The notes: generated from the sequence alone by a model not told the origin. A stretch of DNA of 35,312 nucleotides from Deltaproteobacteria bacterium (GCA_025353585.1 JANXOM010000321.1:1-35312); one strand, 5' to 3'. Shown: positions 1 to 8,590, numbered from the stretch's first letter. A program made the numbers and translations.

Positions 1-464
1 CCCCCCCCGACTCCGTCAACAACTTCCAGGCGCGCGACGCGATCCGCCACGAGTGGACGGGGCCCATCACCTGCGCGAGCCCGCGTCGCCACATCTGGGG
101 CGGCCCGCCGCAGGAGATCGCGGCGCAGCCCGGCTTCCAGCCGCTGGGCGTGCAGCCCGCGACAGATCTCGCGTTCGCCCCGCGGAACCAGATCGCGCTG
201 CCCGAGGTCGTGAAGCGCGACGTGCCGGAGATCGACGTGCACGCGAGCCTGTCCGCTGCCTCCACGCCGACGCAGCTCGACGCGTCCTCGACGCCGCCCG
301 CGTCCGACGCCACGAAGCCGACCCCGCCCACGCCGCCGGCCCCGCCCACCGCGACGAAGACCGGCTGCGGGTGCGCGACCGCGGGCGATGGTGATGTGCT
401 CGCGGGGGGCCTGCTCGTCGGGGCCACGTTGCTCGCGGGTCGGCGTCGCCGCCGCCGCGGTTAA
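1..464 (+). CDS. DUF2330 family protein with MYXO-CTERM-like tail, 5'-truncated (copy A)
   Basis: C-terminal part of a DUF2330 protein; the reading frame starts at base 3 and the gene begins outside the window. The visible part has the family's end-of-domain segment (NNFQARDAIRHEWTG, then PITC and WGGPP), also present in the three following genes. A Pro/Thr-rich linker follows, then TGCGC, a hydrophobic stretch and a run of arginines. That tail matches the MYXO-CTERM pattern, which in myxobacteria is thought to be recognised by a myxosortase and to lead to surface display. Copy B follows after 20 bases with its own Shine-Dalgarno sequence, so A is probably the first or an early gene of the operon. 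The molecular function of DUF2330 is not known. Confidence 0.85.
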   Translation, partial: PPDSVNNFQARDAIRHEWTGPITCASPRRHIWGGPPQEIAAQPGFQPLGVQPATDLAFAPRNQIALPEVVKRDVPEIDVHASLSAASTPTQLDASSTPPASDATKPTPPTPPAPPTATKTGCGCATAGDGDVLAGGLLVGATLLAGRRRRRRG

Positions 465-484
465 CTTCGAAGAGGGGAATCAGG

Positions 485-1999
485 ATGAGGATCAAGCTCG
501 GACTTGCCGCCGCCGTCGCGGCCTGCACGCTCGTCCCCGCCACGGCGGGTGCCTTCTGCGGCTTCTACATCAACGGCGCCGGCGGCGAGATGTTCAACAA
601 CGCGACCCAGGTCGTGCTGATGCGCCAGGGCACCCGCACCGTCCTGTCGATGCAGAACAACTACCAGGGGCCGCCCGCCGACTTCGCGATGGTCGTGCCC
701 GTGCCTGTGGTCCTGCACGAGGCCGACGTCAAGACGCTGCCGAAGGAGGTGTTCGCCAAGGTCGACACGATGGGCGCGCCGCGCCTGGTCGAGTACTGGG
801 AGCGCGACCCGTGCGCCGCGGACGAGGTCGAGCGCGCCTATCCGATGATGATGCCGAGCGCGCCGGCGCCCGAAGGAGCCTCGGCGGACTCGGCCGGCGG
901 CCACGGCGTCACGATCGAGGCGAAGTTCGCCGTCGGCGAGTACCAGATCCTGATCCTCTCGGCGAAGGACTCGACCGGCCTCGACGCATTTCTGCGCGAG
1001 CAGCACTACCAGATCCCCGCCGGCGCCGAGCCGCTGCTCCGCCCGTACGTGGACAGCGGCATGAAGTTCTTCGTCGCGAAGGTCGATCCGAAGAAGGTCC
1101 ACTTCGCCAACGGCCAGGCCCAGCTCTCGCCGCTGCGCTTCTTCTACGACACCGAGGAGTTCGCGCTGCCGATCCGCCTCGGCCTCGCGAACAGCGCCGG
1201 CACGCAGGACCTCGTCGTCAACATCATCGCGCCGGACCAGCGCTACGTGCTCGCGAACTACAAGAACGTCACGATCCCGACGAACATCGACGTCAAGGAC
1301 GCCGTCCGCACGCGCTTCGGCGAGTTCTACGCGGCGCTGTTCGACCGCACGGTGCAGCAGAACCCCGGCGCCATCGTGACCGAGTACAGCTGGGCCGCGA
1401 GCTCGTGCGATCCGTGTCCGGGCCCCACGCTCGACGGCGACGACTTTGCCACGCTCGGCGCGGACGTCCTCGGCAACAACAACTTCTACGACTTCACGCT
1501 CACCCGCCTCCACGCGCGCTACGGCAAGGACGGCGCGCCGAACGACCTCGTGTTCAAGGCCGCGCCGCCGATCGTCGGCGGTCGCGAGCAGCGCGGCCCC
1601 GGCGGCGAGCTCGAGCACGGCGCGCACCCCGACGCGCAGAACAACTTCCAGGGGCGGTACGCGATCCGGCACGCCTGGACCGGCCCCATCACGTGCGCCG
1701 CGCCGCACCGCGGCCGGTGGGGCGGGCCGCCGGATCGGCAACAGCTCGCCGACGGGACCGGCCCCCGGCCCGCCCTGAACCTCGCGTTCGCCCCGCGCGG
1801 CCAGATGGCGCTGCCCGACGTCGTCGCGCAGGACGTGCCCGAGCTCGGCGTGCACCCGGGCGTCCCGCTCCCCGGCGGCGCGGGCTTCCGCTCGAAGGAA
1901 GGCTGCGGCTGCGAGACCTCCGATTCCAGCTCCACCGGCGGCCTCGGGCTCGCCGGGCTCACCGTCCTCGTCCTCCGTCGCAAGAAGGGATCGTCATGA
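485..1999 (+). CDS. DUF2330 family secreted protein, MYXO-CTERM-like (copy B)
   Basis: A 504-residue DUF2330 protein. The N-terminus is a clear signal peptide (MRIKLGLAAAVAACTL..., predicted cut after AGA), followed at once by FCGFY, the start of the mature domain. Cysteines shared with copies C and D lie in FCGFY, in a DPC motif, in CDPCPGP near residue 310 and in PITC. The tail is short: GCGCE, a Gly/Leu-rich stretch and RRKKGSS, a MYXO-CTERM-like sorting signal. The ATG at 485 is preceded by a purine-rich AAGAGGGG, one of the few good Shine-Dalgarno sites in the window. The stop overlaps the start of copy C by 4 bases (ATGA), implying translational coupling. Role is unknown; location is most likely the outer surface. 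Confidence 0.92.
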   Translation: MRIKLGLAAAVAACTLVPATAGAFCGFYINGAGGEMFNNATQVVLMRQGTRTVLSMQNNYQGPPADFAMVVPVPVVLHEADVKTLPKEVFAKVDTMGAPRLVEYWERDPCAADEVERAYPMMMPSAPAPEGASADSAGGHGVTIEAKFAVGEYQILILSAKDSTGLDAFLREQHYQIPAGAEPLLRPYVDSGMKFFVAKVDPKKVHFANGQAQLSPLRFFYDTEEFALPIRLGLANSAGTQDLVVNIIAPDQRYVLANYKNVTIPTNIDVKDAVRTRFGEFYAALFDRTVQQNPGAIVTEYSWAASSCDPCPGPTLDGDDFATLGADVLGNNNFYDFTLTRLHARYGKDGAPNDLVFKAAPPIVGGREQRGPGGELEHGAHPDAQNNFQGRYAIRHAWTGPITCAAPHRGRWGGPPDRQQLADGTGPRPALNLAFAPRGQMALPDVVAQDVPELGVHPGVPLPGGAGFRSKEGCGCETSDSSSTGGLGLAGLTVLVLRRKKGSS

Positions 2000-3690
2000 C
2001 TCGCATCGTTCTCGCCACTGCTCTCTTCGGCGCGCTCTGCGCGCTGCCGGCTCGCTCCGACGCGTTCTGCGGCTTCTACGTCGCCGGCAGCAACGAGGCC
2101 ATGTTCAACGACGCGACGCAGGTCGTGATGATGCGCGAGGGCACGCGGACCGTGCTCGCGATGCAGAACGACTACAAGGGCCCGCCGCAGGGCTTCGCGA
2201 TGGTCATCCCCGTGCCGACCGTGCTCCACGAAGGCGACGTCAAGACGCTGCCGCGCGAGGTCTTCGCGCACGTCGAGCAGATGGGCGCGCCGCGCCTCGT
2301 CGAGTACTGGGAGGAGGACCCGTGCGCGCCGGTGGTGAAGTACGACCGGTTTCCCAGCGCAGCGGCGGTCGGGATGGCCGCGCAGAGCGACGCGGGCGGC
2401 AAGGACGCGCGCCGCGGCGTCACGATCGAGGCGCAGTTTGTCGTCGGCGAGTATCAGATCCTGATCCTCTCGGCGAAGGACTCGACCGGCCTCGACGCCT
2501 GGCTCCACGACCAGCACTACAACATCCCCGCGAACGCCGAGCCCCTGCTGCGGCCGTACGTCGAGAGCGGGATGAAGTTCTTCGTCGCGAAGGTCGATCC
2601 GAAGAAGGTGAAGTTCGTCGATGTCCCCGCACCGCCATCCGGCGGTGCTTCGCCCGGGGCGTCCCCCGGGCTCGTGCGCCGCGCCGCGCTCTCGCCGCTG
2701 CGCTTCCACTACGACGCCGATGACTTCGCGCTGCCGATCCGCCTCGGCCTCGCGAACAGCTCCGGCACGCAGGACCTCATCGTCAGCATCTTCGCGCCGC
2801 ACCAGCGCTACGACGTGGCGAACTACAAGAACACGACGATCCCGACGAACATCGACGTCGTCGACCGCGTGAAGGGCAAGTTCGGCGCGTTCTACGCCGC
2901 GCTGTTCGACCGCACCGTCGCGCAGAACCCTGGGTCGGTGATCACCGAGTACGCCTGGCAGGCCACCGGATGCGATCCGTGCCCGGGGCCGATGCTCGCC
3001 GCGAACGAGCTCGCGACCCTCGGCGCGGACGTCCTCGGCGGCAGCAAGGGCAAGCCGGCGCCGCTCGCCGACATGATGGACCTCGTGCTGACGCGCCTCC
3101 ACGCGCGGTACGGCACGGATATCACGAACGACCTCGTGTTCAAGCAGGCGGCGCCGATCGTCGGCGGGCGTGAGTTCGTCACGGACGGCGCGACGGGCAA
3201 GCTCGAGGAGGGCGCGCGGCCTGACTCGATCAACAACTTTCAGGGCCGCTACGCCATTCGCCACGAGTGGACGGGCCCCATCACCTGCGCGCAGCCGACC
3301 CGCCACCGCTGGGGCGGGCCGCTCGACAACCAGCCCGCGCCGCCGACGCAGCCCGCGACGAACCTCGCGTTCCAGCCGCGCAACGAGATCGCGCTGCCGC
3401 AGGTGGTGCTCCGCGACCTGCCGGAGATCGGGATCAAGTCCGAGGCGCGCGGCGCGACGCTGACCGCCGACTCGACGAAGCCGGCCGCGCCGACCACGCC
3501 GACGAAGCCCACGAAGCCCACGAAGCCCAGCGACCCGACCGCGCCCGTCGACAAGGACGCCCCGAAGCCACCCGCCGCGAAGACCGGCTGCGGCTGCGAT
3601 TCGAGCGATCCCGGCAGCTTGGCGGCCGGGCTCGCCGCCGCCGCGACGCTGGTGCGGCGCCGTAGACCGCGTGCGAAGACGGCACGTTGA
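1996..3690 (+). CDS. DUF2330 family secreted protein, MYXO-CTERM-like (copy C)
   Basis: A 564-residue paralogue of copies B and D, starting inside the stop of B. It has a signal peptide (MTRIVLATALFGALCALPA...) and then FCGFYVAG. The core aligns along its whole length with B, but C carries an extra Pro/Gly/Ser-rich insert of about 17 residues before LSPLRF (around bases 2620-2680). A long linker near the end contains repeated KPT/TPTKP units, then KTGCGC, an Ala/Gly/Leu stretch and RRRR. The linker differs in length and composition from those of A and B, as expected of a flexible stalk to a membrane or surface anchor. The conserved cysteines (FCGFY, DPC, CDPCPGP, PITC) are all present. Function unknown; envelope location inferred. 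Confidence 0.92.
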   Translation: MTRIVLATALFGALCALPARSDAFCGFYVAGSNEAMFNDATQVVMMREGTRTVLAMQNDYKGPPQGFAMVIPVPTVLHEGDVKTLPREVFAHVEQMGAPRLVEYWEEDPCAPVVKYDRFPSAAAVGMAAQSDAGGKDARRGVTIEAQFVVGEYQILILSAKDSTGLDAWLHDQHYNIPANAEPLLRPYVESGMKFFVAKVDPKKVKFVDVPAPPSGGASPGASPGLVRRAALSPLRFHYDADDFALPIRLGLANSSGTQDLIVSIFAPHQRYDVANYKNTTIPTNIDVVDRVKGKFGAFYAALFDRTVAQNPGSVITEYAWQATGCDPCPGPMLAANELATLGADVLGGSKGKPAPLADMMDLVLTRLHARYGTDITNDLVFKQAAPIVGGREFVTDGATGKLEEGARPDSINNFQGRYAIRHEWTGPITCAQPTRHRWGGPLDNQPAPPTQPATNLAFQPRNEIALPQVVLRDLPEIGIKSEARGATLTADSTKPAAPTTPTKPTKPTKPSDPTAPVDKDAPKPPAAKTGCGCDSSDPGSLAAGLAAAATLVRRRRPRAKTAR

Positions 3691-3698
3691 ACGTAGCC

Positions 3699-5240
3699 AT
3701 GCGCTCCCTCCTGCCGAAGCTCGCCCCCGCCCTCGTCCTCGCCGCGCTCGCCGGAGGCGCGCGCCCGGCGGACGCCTTCTGCGGGTTCTACGTGAGCGGC
3801 ACGGGCGGCAAGATGTTCAACGACGCCACCGAGGTCGTCCTCATGCGCGAGGGCACGCGGACCGTGCTCGCGATGCAGAACGACTACAAGGGGCCGCTCG
3901 AGGACTTCGCGATGGTCGTCCCCGTGCCGGTCGTGCTGCACGAGGGCGACGTCAAGACGCTGCCGAAGACGGTGTTCGACCACGTCGACTCGCTCGGCTC
4001 GCCGCGGCTCGTCGAGTACTGGGAGCAGGATCCGTGTCCCGAGCCGCGGCCGCCGATGCGGTACCGGATGGCGGAGGGGGCGAGCGGCGGGTACGCCCCG
4101 GCCTCGCCGGCCCCCTCGAAGTCGGCTCCGACGGTGAAGGTCGAGGCGCAGTTCGATGTCGCCGAGTACCAGATCGTCATCCTGTCGGCGACCGAGGCGA
4201 CGGGCCTCGAGGACTGGCTGCACGCGAACCACTACAAGATCCCGGCCGGCGCCGAGCCGCTGCTGCGGCCGTACGTCGAGGCGGGGATGAAGTTCTTCGT
4301 CGCCAAGGTCGATCCCAAGAAGGTGCAAATCGTGGAGGGCCACGCCGCACTCTCGCCGCTGCGCTTCCACTACGACAGCGAGGACTTCCAGCTCCCGATC
4401 CGCCTCGGCATGGCGAACTCGTCGGGCACGCAGGATCTCGTCATCAACATCCTCTCGGCCGCCAAGCGGTACGAGGTCGCGAACTACAAGAACGCGCTCA
4501 TCCCGACGAACTTCGACGTCAAGGACAGCGTCCGGCAGCGCTTCGGCTCGTTCTACACGGCGCTCTTCGACAAGACCGTGCAGGCGAACCCGGGCGCGGT
4601 CATCACCGAATACGCGTGGAGCGCGAAGCCGCAGTACCACTGCGATCCGTGCCCCGAGCTCGACGTGAACCAGGCCGATCTCATGTCGCTCGGCGGCGAC
4701 ATCGTGGGCGGCGCGATCGCGCAGGGCACGTTCGTCATGACGCGCCTCCACGCGCGCTACGGCACGAAGGACATGAAGGACGACCTGCGCTTCCGCGAGG
4801 CCAAGCCGATCACCGGCGGGCGCGAGGTGTGGACGAAGACGGGGATCGAGTACGGCGCGGCGCCCTCGGAGGAGAACTACTTCCAGGCGCGCTACGCGAT
4901 CCGCCACTGGTGGACGGGCAAGATCGCGTGCAAGAACCCGCAGCGCGGCGTGTGGGGCGGGCCGCCGGATGGGGGCGACACGCAGGTCATCGCCGCGAGC
5001 AAGGTGGCGTTCGCGCCGCGCGGCAAGGTCTCCGTGCCGGACGTCATCGGGCGGGACTTGTGGGAGATCGGGCTCAAGAAGACGCGCCCGGCGCCCGCAC
5101 CCGCACCGGCGCCCAAGATCCCGCCGGCCGCGACCCCGGCCGCGCCCAAGGGAGCCAAGGGCGCGCTCTCGTTCGGCGCCGGGCTGTTCGGCGCGCTCGC
5201 GCTGCTCGGCGTCGGCTCCGTGCTGCGGAAGAAGCGATAA
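3699..5240 (+). CDS. DUF2330 family secreted protein lacking the cysteine sorting motif (copy D)
   Basis: Fourth DUF2330 paralogue, 513 residues from the ATG at 3699. A TTG at 3687 would overlap the stop of copy C and add four residues; ATG is preferred because it gives a compact signal peptide (MRSLLPKLAPALVLAALAGG...). The mature protein begins FCGFYVSG and keeps DPC, CDPCPE and IAC. Unlike A-C, the tail has no GCGC: after a Pro/Ala-rich linker it goes straight to a hydrophobic stretch (FGAGLFGALALLGVG) and LRKKR. It may therefore be anchored as an ordinary C-terminal membrane protein, or be unprocessed. The cytochrome gene begins 4 bases after its stop. Function unknown. Confidence 0.9.
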   Translation: MRSLLPKLAPALVLAALAGGARPADAFCGFYVSGTGGKMFNDATEVVLMREGTRTVLAMQNDYKGPLEDFAMVVPVPVVLHEGDVKTLPKTVFDHVDSLGSPRLVEYWEQDPCPEPRPPMRYRMAEGASGGYAPASPAPSKSAPTVKVEAQFDVAEYQIVILSATEATGLEDWLHANHYKIPAGAEPLLRPYVEAGMKFFVAKVDPKKVQIVEGHAALSPLRFHYDSEDFQLPIRLGMANSSGTQDLVINILSAAKRYEVANYKNALIPTNFDVKDSVRQRFGSFYTALFDKTVQANPGAVITEYAWSAKPQYHCDPCPELDVNQADLMSLGGDIVGGAIAQGTFVMTRLHARYGTKDMKDDLRFREAKPITGGREVWTKTGIEYGAAPSEENYFQARYAIRHWWTGKIACKNPQRGVWGGPPDGGDTQVIAASKVAFAPRGKVSVPDVIGRDLWEIGLKKTRPAPAPAPAPKIPPAATPAAPKGAKGALSFGAGLFGALALLGVGSVLRKKR

Positions 5241-5244
5241 CACC

Positions 5245-7470
5245 ATGCGCGCCGCGGTCGCTGTCATCGGGTTCGTCGGGCTCGTCGTCGTGGCCGCCGC
5301 GTGTGGCGGCGAGCCCGGCGCGACCGGGCCGGCGCCGGCCACGCAGACCGCGGCCCTCGCCGCGATCGCGGCCCGCCTGCCGCGCGTGCCGGGCGAGCAC
5401 GCGCCGAGCCTGGTGCAGATCGATCGCACGGGCGCGGTCGCCATGACGGACACGACCGAAGGCGCGGCGCTCGCGGATGTCGACAGCTGCGCGACGTGTC
5501 ACCCCGACGCGGCGAAGCAATGGTCCACGAGCGCGCACTCGTTCGCCTCGTTCGGCAACCCGATCTACCGCGTCAACGTCGAGCTGGCGCGCACGCAGCT
5601 CGGCAAGGACGCGAGCCAGCACTGCGGCGGCTGTCACGACATGCCGCTCATGATGGACGGCCTCATGACGGTCGACGCGCCGGTCCCCGCCGCGGACCTG
5701 CGCGCGCACAGCGGCGTCACGTGCCGCCTCTGCCACGGGATCGAGAGCGTCACGAAGGACGGCAACGGCAGCTACGTCTGGGCCGCCGCGCCGATGGACG
5801 CGCCGGTGCTCGGCGACGCCGCGTCGATCGCGAAGCACAAGGCGCAGGCGAGCGTGAAGAAAGTCGGCACCGAGCTCTGCGTCGGCTGCCACCGCGGGTT
5901 CCTGTCGCCCGACATGGGCGACGCGATGCCCGTGCACCTGTCCGGCCTCGACGAGCCCGGCGCGTGGCGCAGCTCGGCGTGGACCGGCAACGGCATCGCC
6001 CGCGTGGACAAGGTCGAGAAGAAGACGTGCATCGATTGCCACATGGACCGCGAGCCGGCTTCGAAGGAGGAGCTCGGCGCGAAGGCGGGGACGCTCGCGT
6101 CGCACCGGTTCGTGGGCGGGCACACGTGGATGGCGTCGATGCGCGGCGACGCCGAGCACCTGGCGCGCACGCAGGCCAAGCTCGCGGGCGCGGCGTCGAT
6201 CGACGTCGCGGGGGCGCTGATCACGGATCCCGAGACGCACGGACCGCGCTGGTTCCTGCCGGCGGAGACGGCGCCGGTGGTGCCCGGCCAGCGGCTCGCG
6301 CTCGACGTCGTGGTGCGGAACCTGCTCGTCGGCCACCGGTTCCCCGGCGGGGTGCTCGACATCCAGGACACCTGGGTCGAGGTGGAGGTGGCGACGGCGG
6401 ACGGCAAGCGCCTCGCCGCGTCGGGGCTGACGCACGCGGCAGATCCGAAGGACGAGGACGCGCACGTGCTGCGGACGCTCGTGGTGGACGAGCACGGCGA
6501 GGTGCTCGAGGAGCACGAGATGGCGAAGATGCGCACGCAGATCGCGACGCAGACGCTCGCGGCGCGCGAGGCGCAGGTGATCCGCTACGCGCTCGACGTC
6601 CCGGCCACGCTCGGCCCGGCGCAGCTGCCGCTGACGGTGACGGCGCGGCTCCGCCACCGGAGCCGGACCCTGCAGATGCAGGCGACCGTGTGCGCGGCGG
6701 CGCGGACGGCGGAGGGCAAGGCGTTCATCGCGGGCGCTCGCGGCGCGCGCGACGTGGAGCTCGACCCGTGCAAGGCGCAGCCGGTGACGCTCGTCGCCGA
6801 GACGAAGGTGCAGATCGGCGCCGGCGCCGTGACGACGAGCCCGCGGCCGGCGTGGGAGCGCGACTACGAGCACGGCATGGCGCTCGTGAGCACGGTCAGC
6901 GAGCGGCTCGAGGAGGCCAAGGCGGTGCTCGAGGCCGCGCTCGCCCTCGCGCCGGATGCGCGGGCGCGCGCGATGGTGACGGTGCAGCTCGGCTGGGTGG
7001 CGTCGAAGCAGGGGCGGGTCGACGACGCGCTCGCGCTGGTGGCGCAGGCGCGCGCTCTCTTGCCCACGCCGGGCCCGGCCGTGCTCGACGCGATCGCCGC
7101 CGATGCGCTCGCGCGCGTGTGGCGCTGGGACGAGGCCGCGGCTCCGGCGCGCGCGTGCACCGAGCGGGCGCCGCAGAGCCAGGCCGCGTGGGTCCAGCTC
7201 GCCCGCGTCCTCGGCTCGACGGGCGACAACCGCGGGGCCCTCGCCGCCGCGACGACGGGCCTCGAGCTCGCCCCGCGCGATCCGGATCTCCTGCGCTCGC
7301 AGGCCACCGCGCTCGCCGGGCTCGGCCGCTCCGAGGCCGCCGCGGCGCTGAACGCCTACGACCGCTTTCGCTCGCCCGATAACTCCGCCGAGCTGCGCAT
7401 CCAGTGCGCCGGCGAGCACTCGCGCTGCGCCCGCGAGCGCGAGCAGGGCCACACGCACTTGCTGCGCTAG
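5245..7470 (+). CDS. Pentaheme c-type cytochrome lipoprotein with C-terminal TPR repeats
   Basis: A 741-residue predicted lipoprotein (hydrophobic N-terminus ending VVAAAC, lipid Cys at residue 20). Five CxxCH heme c motifs are visible: CATCH (82-86), CGGCH (127-131), CRLCH (160-164), CVGCH (212-216) and CIDCH (262-266), spaced as in cytochrome c554-like proteins. Additional histidines (for example in SAHSF and GGHTW) could be distal ligands. Residues about 310-510 form a beta-rich region with VGHRFPGG, a motif I associate with multiheme cytochromes of this type. From about 555 to the end there are three to four TPR-like helical pairs (ARAMVTVQLGWVASKQGRVDDALAL and similar). It starts 4 bases after the DUF2330 copy D, so the two are probably co-translated. 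Likely periplasmic or outer-membrane electron transfer; partner and substrate are not evident. Confidence 0.88.
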   Translation: MRAAVAVIGFVGLVVVAAACGGEPGATGPAPATQTAALAAIAARLPRVPGEHAPSLVQIDRTGAVAMTDTTEGAALADVDSCATCHPDAAKQWSTSAHSFASFGNPIYRVNVELARTQLGKDASQHCGGCHDMPLMMDGLMTVDAPVPAADLRAHSGVTCRLCHGIESVTKDGNGSYVWAAAPMDAPVLGDAASIAKHKAQASVKKVGTELCVGCHRGFLSPDMGDAMPVHLSGLDEPGAWRSSAWTGNGIARVDKVEKKTCIDCHMDREPASKEELGAKAGTLASHRFVGGHTWMASMRGDAEHLARTQAKLAGAASIDVAGALITDPETHGPRWFLPAETAPVVPGQRLALDVVVRNLLVGHRFPGGVLDIQDTWVEVEVATADGKRLAASGLTHAADPKDEDAHVLRTLVVDEHGEVLEEHEMAKMRTQIATQTLAAREAQVIRYALDVPATLGPAQLPLTVTARLRHRSRTLQMQATVCAAARTAEGKAFIAGARGARDVELDPCKAQPVTLVAETKVQIGAGAVTTSPRPAWERDYEHGMALVSTVSERLEEAKAVLEAALALAPDARARAMVTVQLGWVASKQGRVDDALALVAQARALLPTPGPAVLDAIAADALARVWRWDEAAAPARACTERAPQSQAAWVQLARVLGSTGDNRGALAAATTGLELAPRDPDLLRSQATALAGLGRSEAAAALNAYDRFRSPDNSAELRIQCAGEHSRCAREREQGHTHLLR

Positions 7471-8132
7471 CCGGCTCGTCGGAGCCGACCCTTCCGAGAT
7501 CCGCACGAAGGCGAGATCCGCGTGGCGGTCCGGCCGGCGGGCTCGCAGGCGCGCGCCCGTCGAGCGGATGTGTCGTGAGCGCTCGCCGCTCGCGGAGACT
7601 TCCCGGTCGAGGATCGGCTCGGTCCGGCTTCGGTGTTCCTCATCATGTCGCCCGAGCGGCGCTTCGCGGCGGACCCTCCGCTGCGCGTCAGCGGCACCGA
7701 CCGTCCGTCGCTCCTGCCCGAGCGCCGGCTCGAGTCCGCGTCCACGACCGGTGGCGCGACATCCGTGGCCCGCGACAAGGGCAAGGAAGCCAAAGCTCGG
7801 GTGCTCCGCGCAGGTCCTCGTGGAGGGCCGCACCGGCTCGCGAGCGCGCCTGCTTCGTCCGCTTCGAAGCCCAGGTGCATGTGCGTCCGCTGGATGCTGG
7901 CGTGCACGATCCGGAACGCCGAGCGCGCGGCGAAGACCCGCGGCGCCCGGTCGACCGCGGGATAGCACTTCCATCGGCGGAGCCCGCCGCCGACCCGCTC
8001 GACGCGGACCCCCACCCGCGCGCACGCGGCCGCTGTGATCGCCGCGCGCCTGCGATGCGGCTCGGACGTGCGCGCGTTCGTCTGCTCGCGGCCCGCGTTC
8101 TTGCGCTCGCCGCCGTGGGCGTCGAGCACCAT
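7467..8132 (-). pseudogene. Decayed REP-associated tyrosine transposase (RAYT, Y1/HUH)
   Basis: On the minus strand a frame from ATG at 8132 reads KNAGREQTNARTSEPHRRR, then RVGVRVERV and FRIVHASIQRTHMHLGFEAD. This order resembles RAYT transposases: a GRPR/K-like start, a HPVHVTLRV-like strand and FR(L/V)VHFS(V/I)QxNHxHLxVEA, whose HxH is the HUH metal motif (here HMH). The expected middle part with the catalytic Tyr is not found in this frame. A faint HDEEHR in the neighbouring frame and RTATR...GRLRRAG at the end suggest frameshifts or deletions. Its stop lies on the CTAG shared with the stop of the cytochrome gene. No transposase activity is expected. The alternative is chance similarity in a GC-rich antisense frame. 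Confidence 0.5.
7472..7487 (+). terminator. Small hairpin just after the cytochrome stop
   Basis: CGGCTC-GTCG-GAGCCG forms a perfect 6-bp stem with a 4-base loop one base after the stop codon. No T-run follows, so it is at best a weak terminator or an mRNA-end stabiliser for the DUF2330-cytochrome operon. Confidence 0.3.
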
Positions 8133-8579
8133 CTCCGTCGCAGGCTGCGCCTCGCCGCGCTGACATCCGACGATAGCTAACTTGATTGCGCCGATATATT
8201 TCTTGGACCGTTTGTACGTCGACCGCGTCGGCGCAGAACCGGTGGACGGTGCCGGCCCCGCGGACAACCGCCCGGACGCCGCGGAAGACCGCGAGCGCTC
8301 GGGCGTGTGGTTGCCCGCTGGAGGACCGCGCGCGACGCCAGGATTCCCGCCGGGCGGTCCTCCACACGCCCCACAGGCCCGCCTCCCGACCCCCAACCTT
8401 CGGGTTTCTCGGATCGCAGAGACGGAACGTCGAGTCCATCGCGCTCGTCAATGACGGTTCGGCTTCTCTGCTCTGCCGAAACGTTTGGGGCGGGGCAACA
8501 GGGCCTGTGCGCGTCGTGAAGAACGGCCCGGCCGCGCTCGCTGCGCCCGTGATGCAGTTGTTCAAGGCGACGACGGGTG
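8133..8579. other. Gene-free stretch upstream of the persulfide dioxygenase gene
   Basis: About 450 bases with no coding region I can support. It holds an AT-richer patch near 8172-8222, unusual for this window, the large inverted repeat at 8301-8371, a small stem TTCGGC/GCCGAA near 8458-8480, and the promoter-like sequence before 8591. The open frames running through it look like random GC-rich frames. Confidence 0.5.
8301..8371. repeat. Long imperfect inverted repeat (REP-like hairpin)
   Basis: Left arm GGGCGTGT (8301-8308) plus GGAGGACCGC (8320-8329) pairs exactly with right arm GCGGTCCTCC (8354-8363) plus ACACGCCC (8364-8371): 18 base pairs, with an 11-base bulge on the left side and a 24-base apical segment. 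No T-run follows, so a terminator is unlikely. It lies about 170 bases upstream of the transposase remnant. RAYT enzymes act on REP hairpins, so a relic of such an element is a reasonable guess. Confidence 0.55.
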
Positions 8580-8585
8580 TAGGGT
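8558..8585 (+). promoter_or_regulatory. Promoter of the persulfide dioxygenase gene, probably leaderless
   Basis: TTGTTC (8558-8563) and TAGGGT (8580-8585) are separated by 16 bases, as in a sigma-70 type promoter. The GTG start at 8591 lies 5 bases after the -10 element, so the transcript would begin at or next to the start codon. Confidence 0.45.
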
Positions 8586-8590
8586 GTCGC

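Noticed and set aside
3687-3698. TTG start of DUF2330 copy D overlapping the stop of copy C
   Set aside because: Possible, but the ATG at 3699 gives the cleaner signal peptide; the difference is four residues.
8389-8408. Minus-strand segment resembling the T-arm end of a tRNA (possible attachment site)
   Set aside because: No acceptor stem, anticodon arm or CCA end could be found around it.
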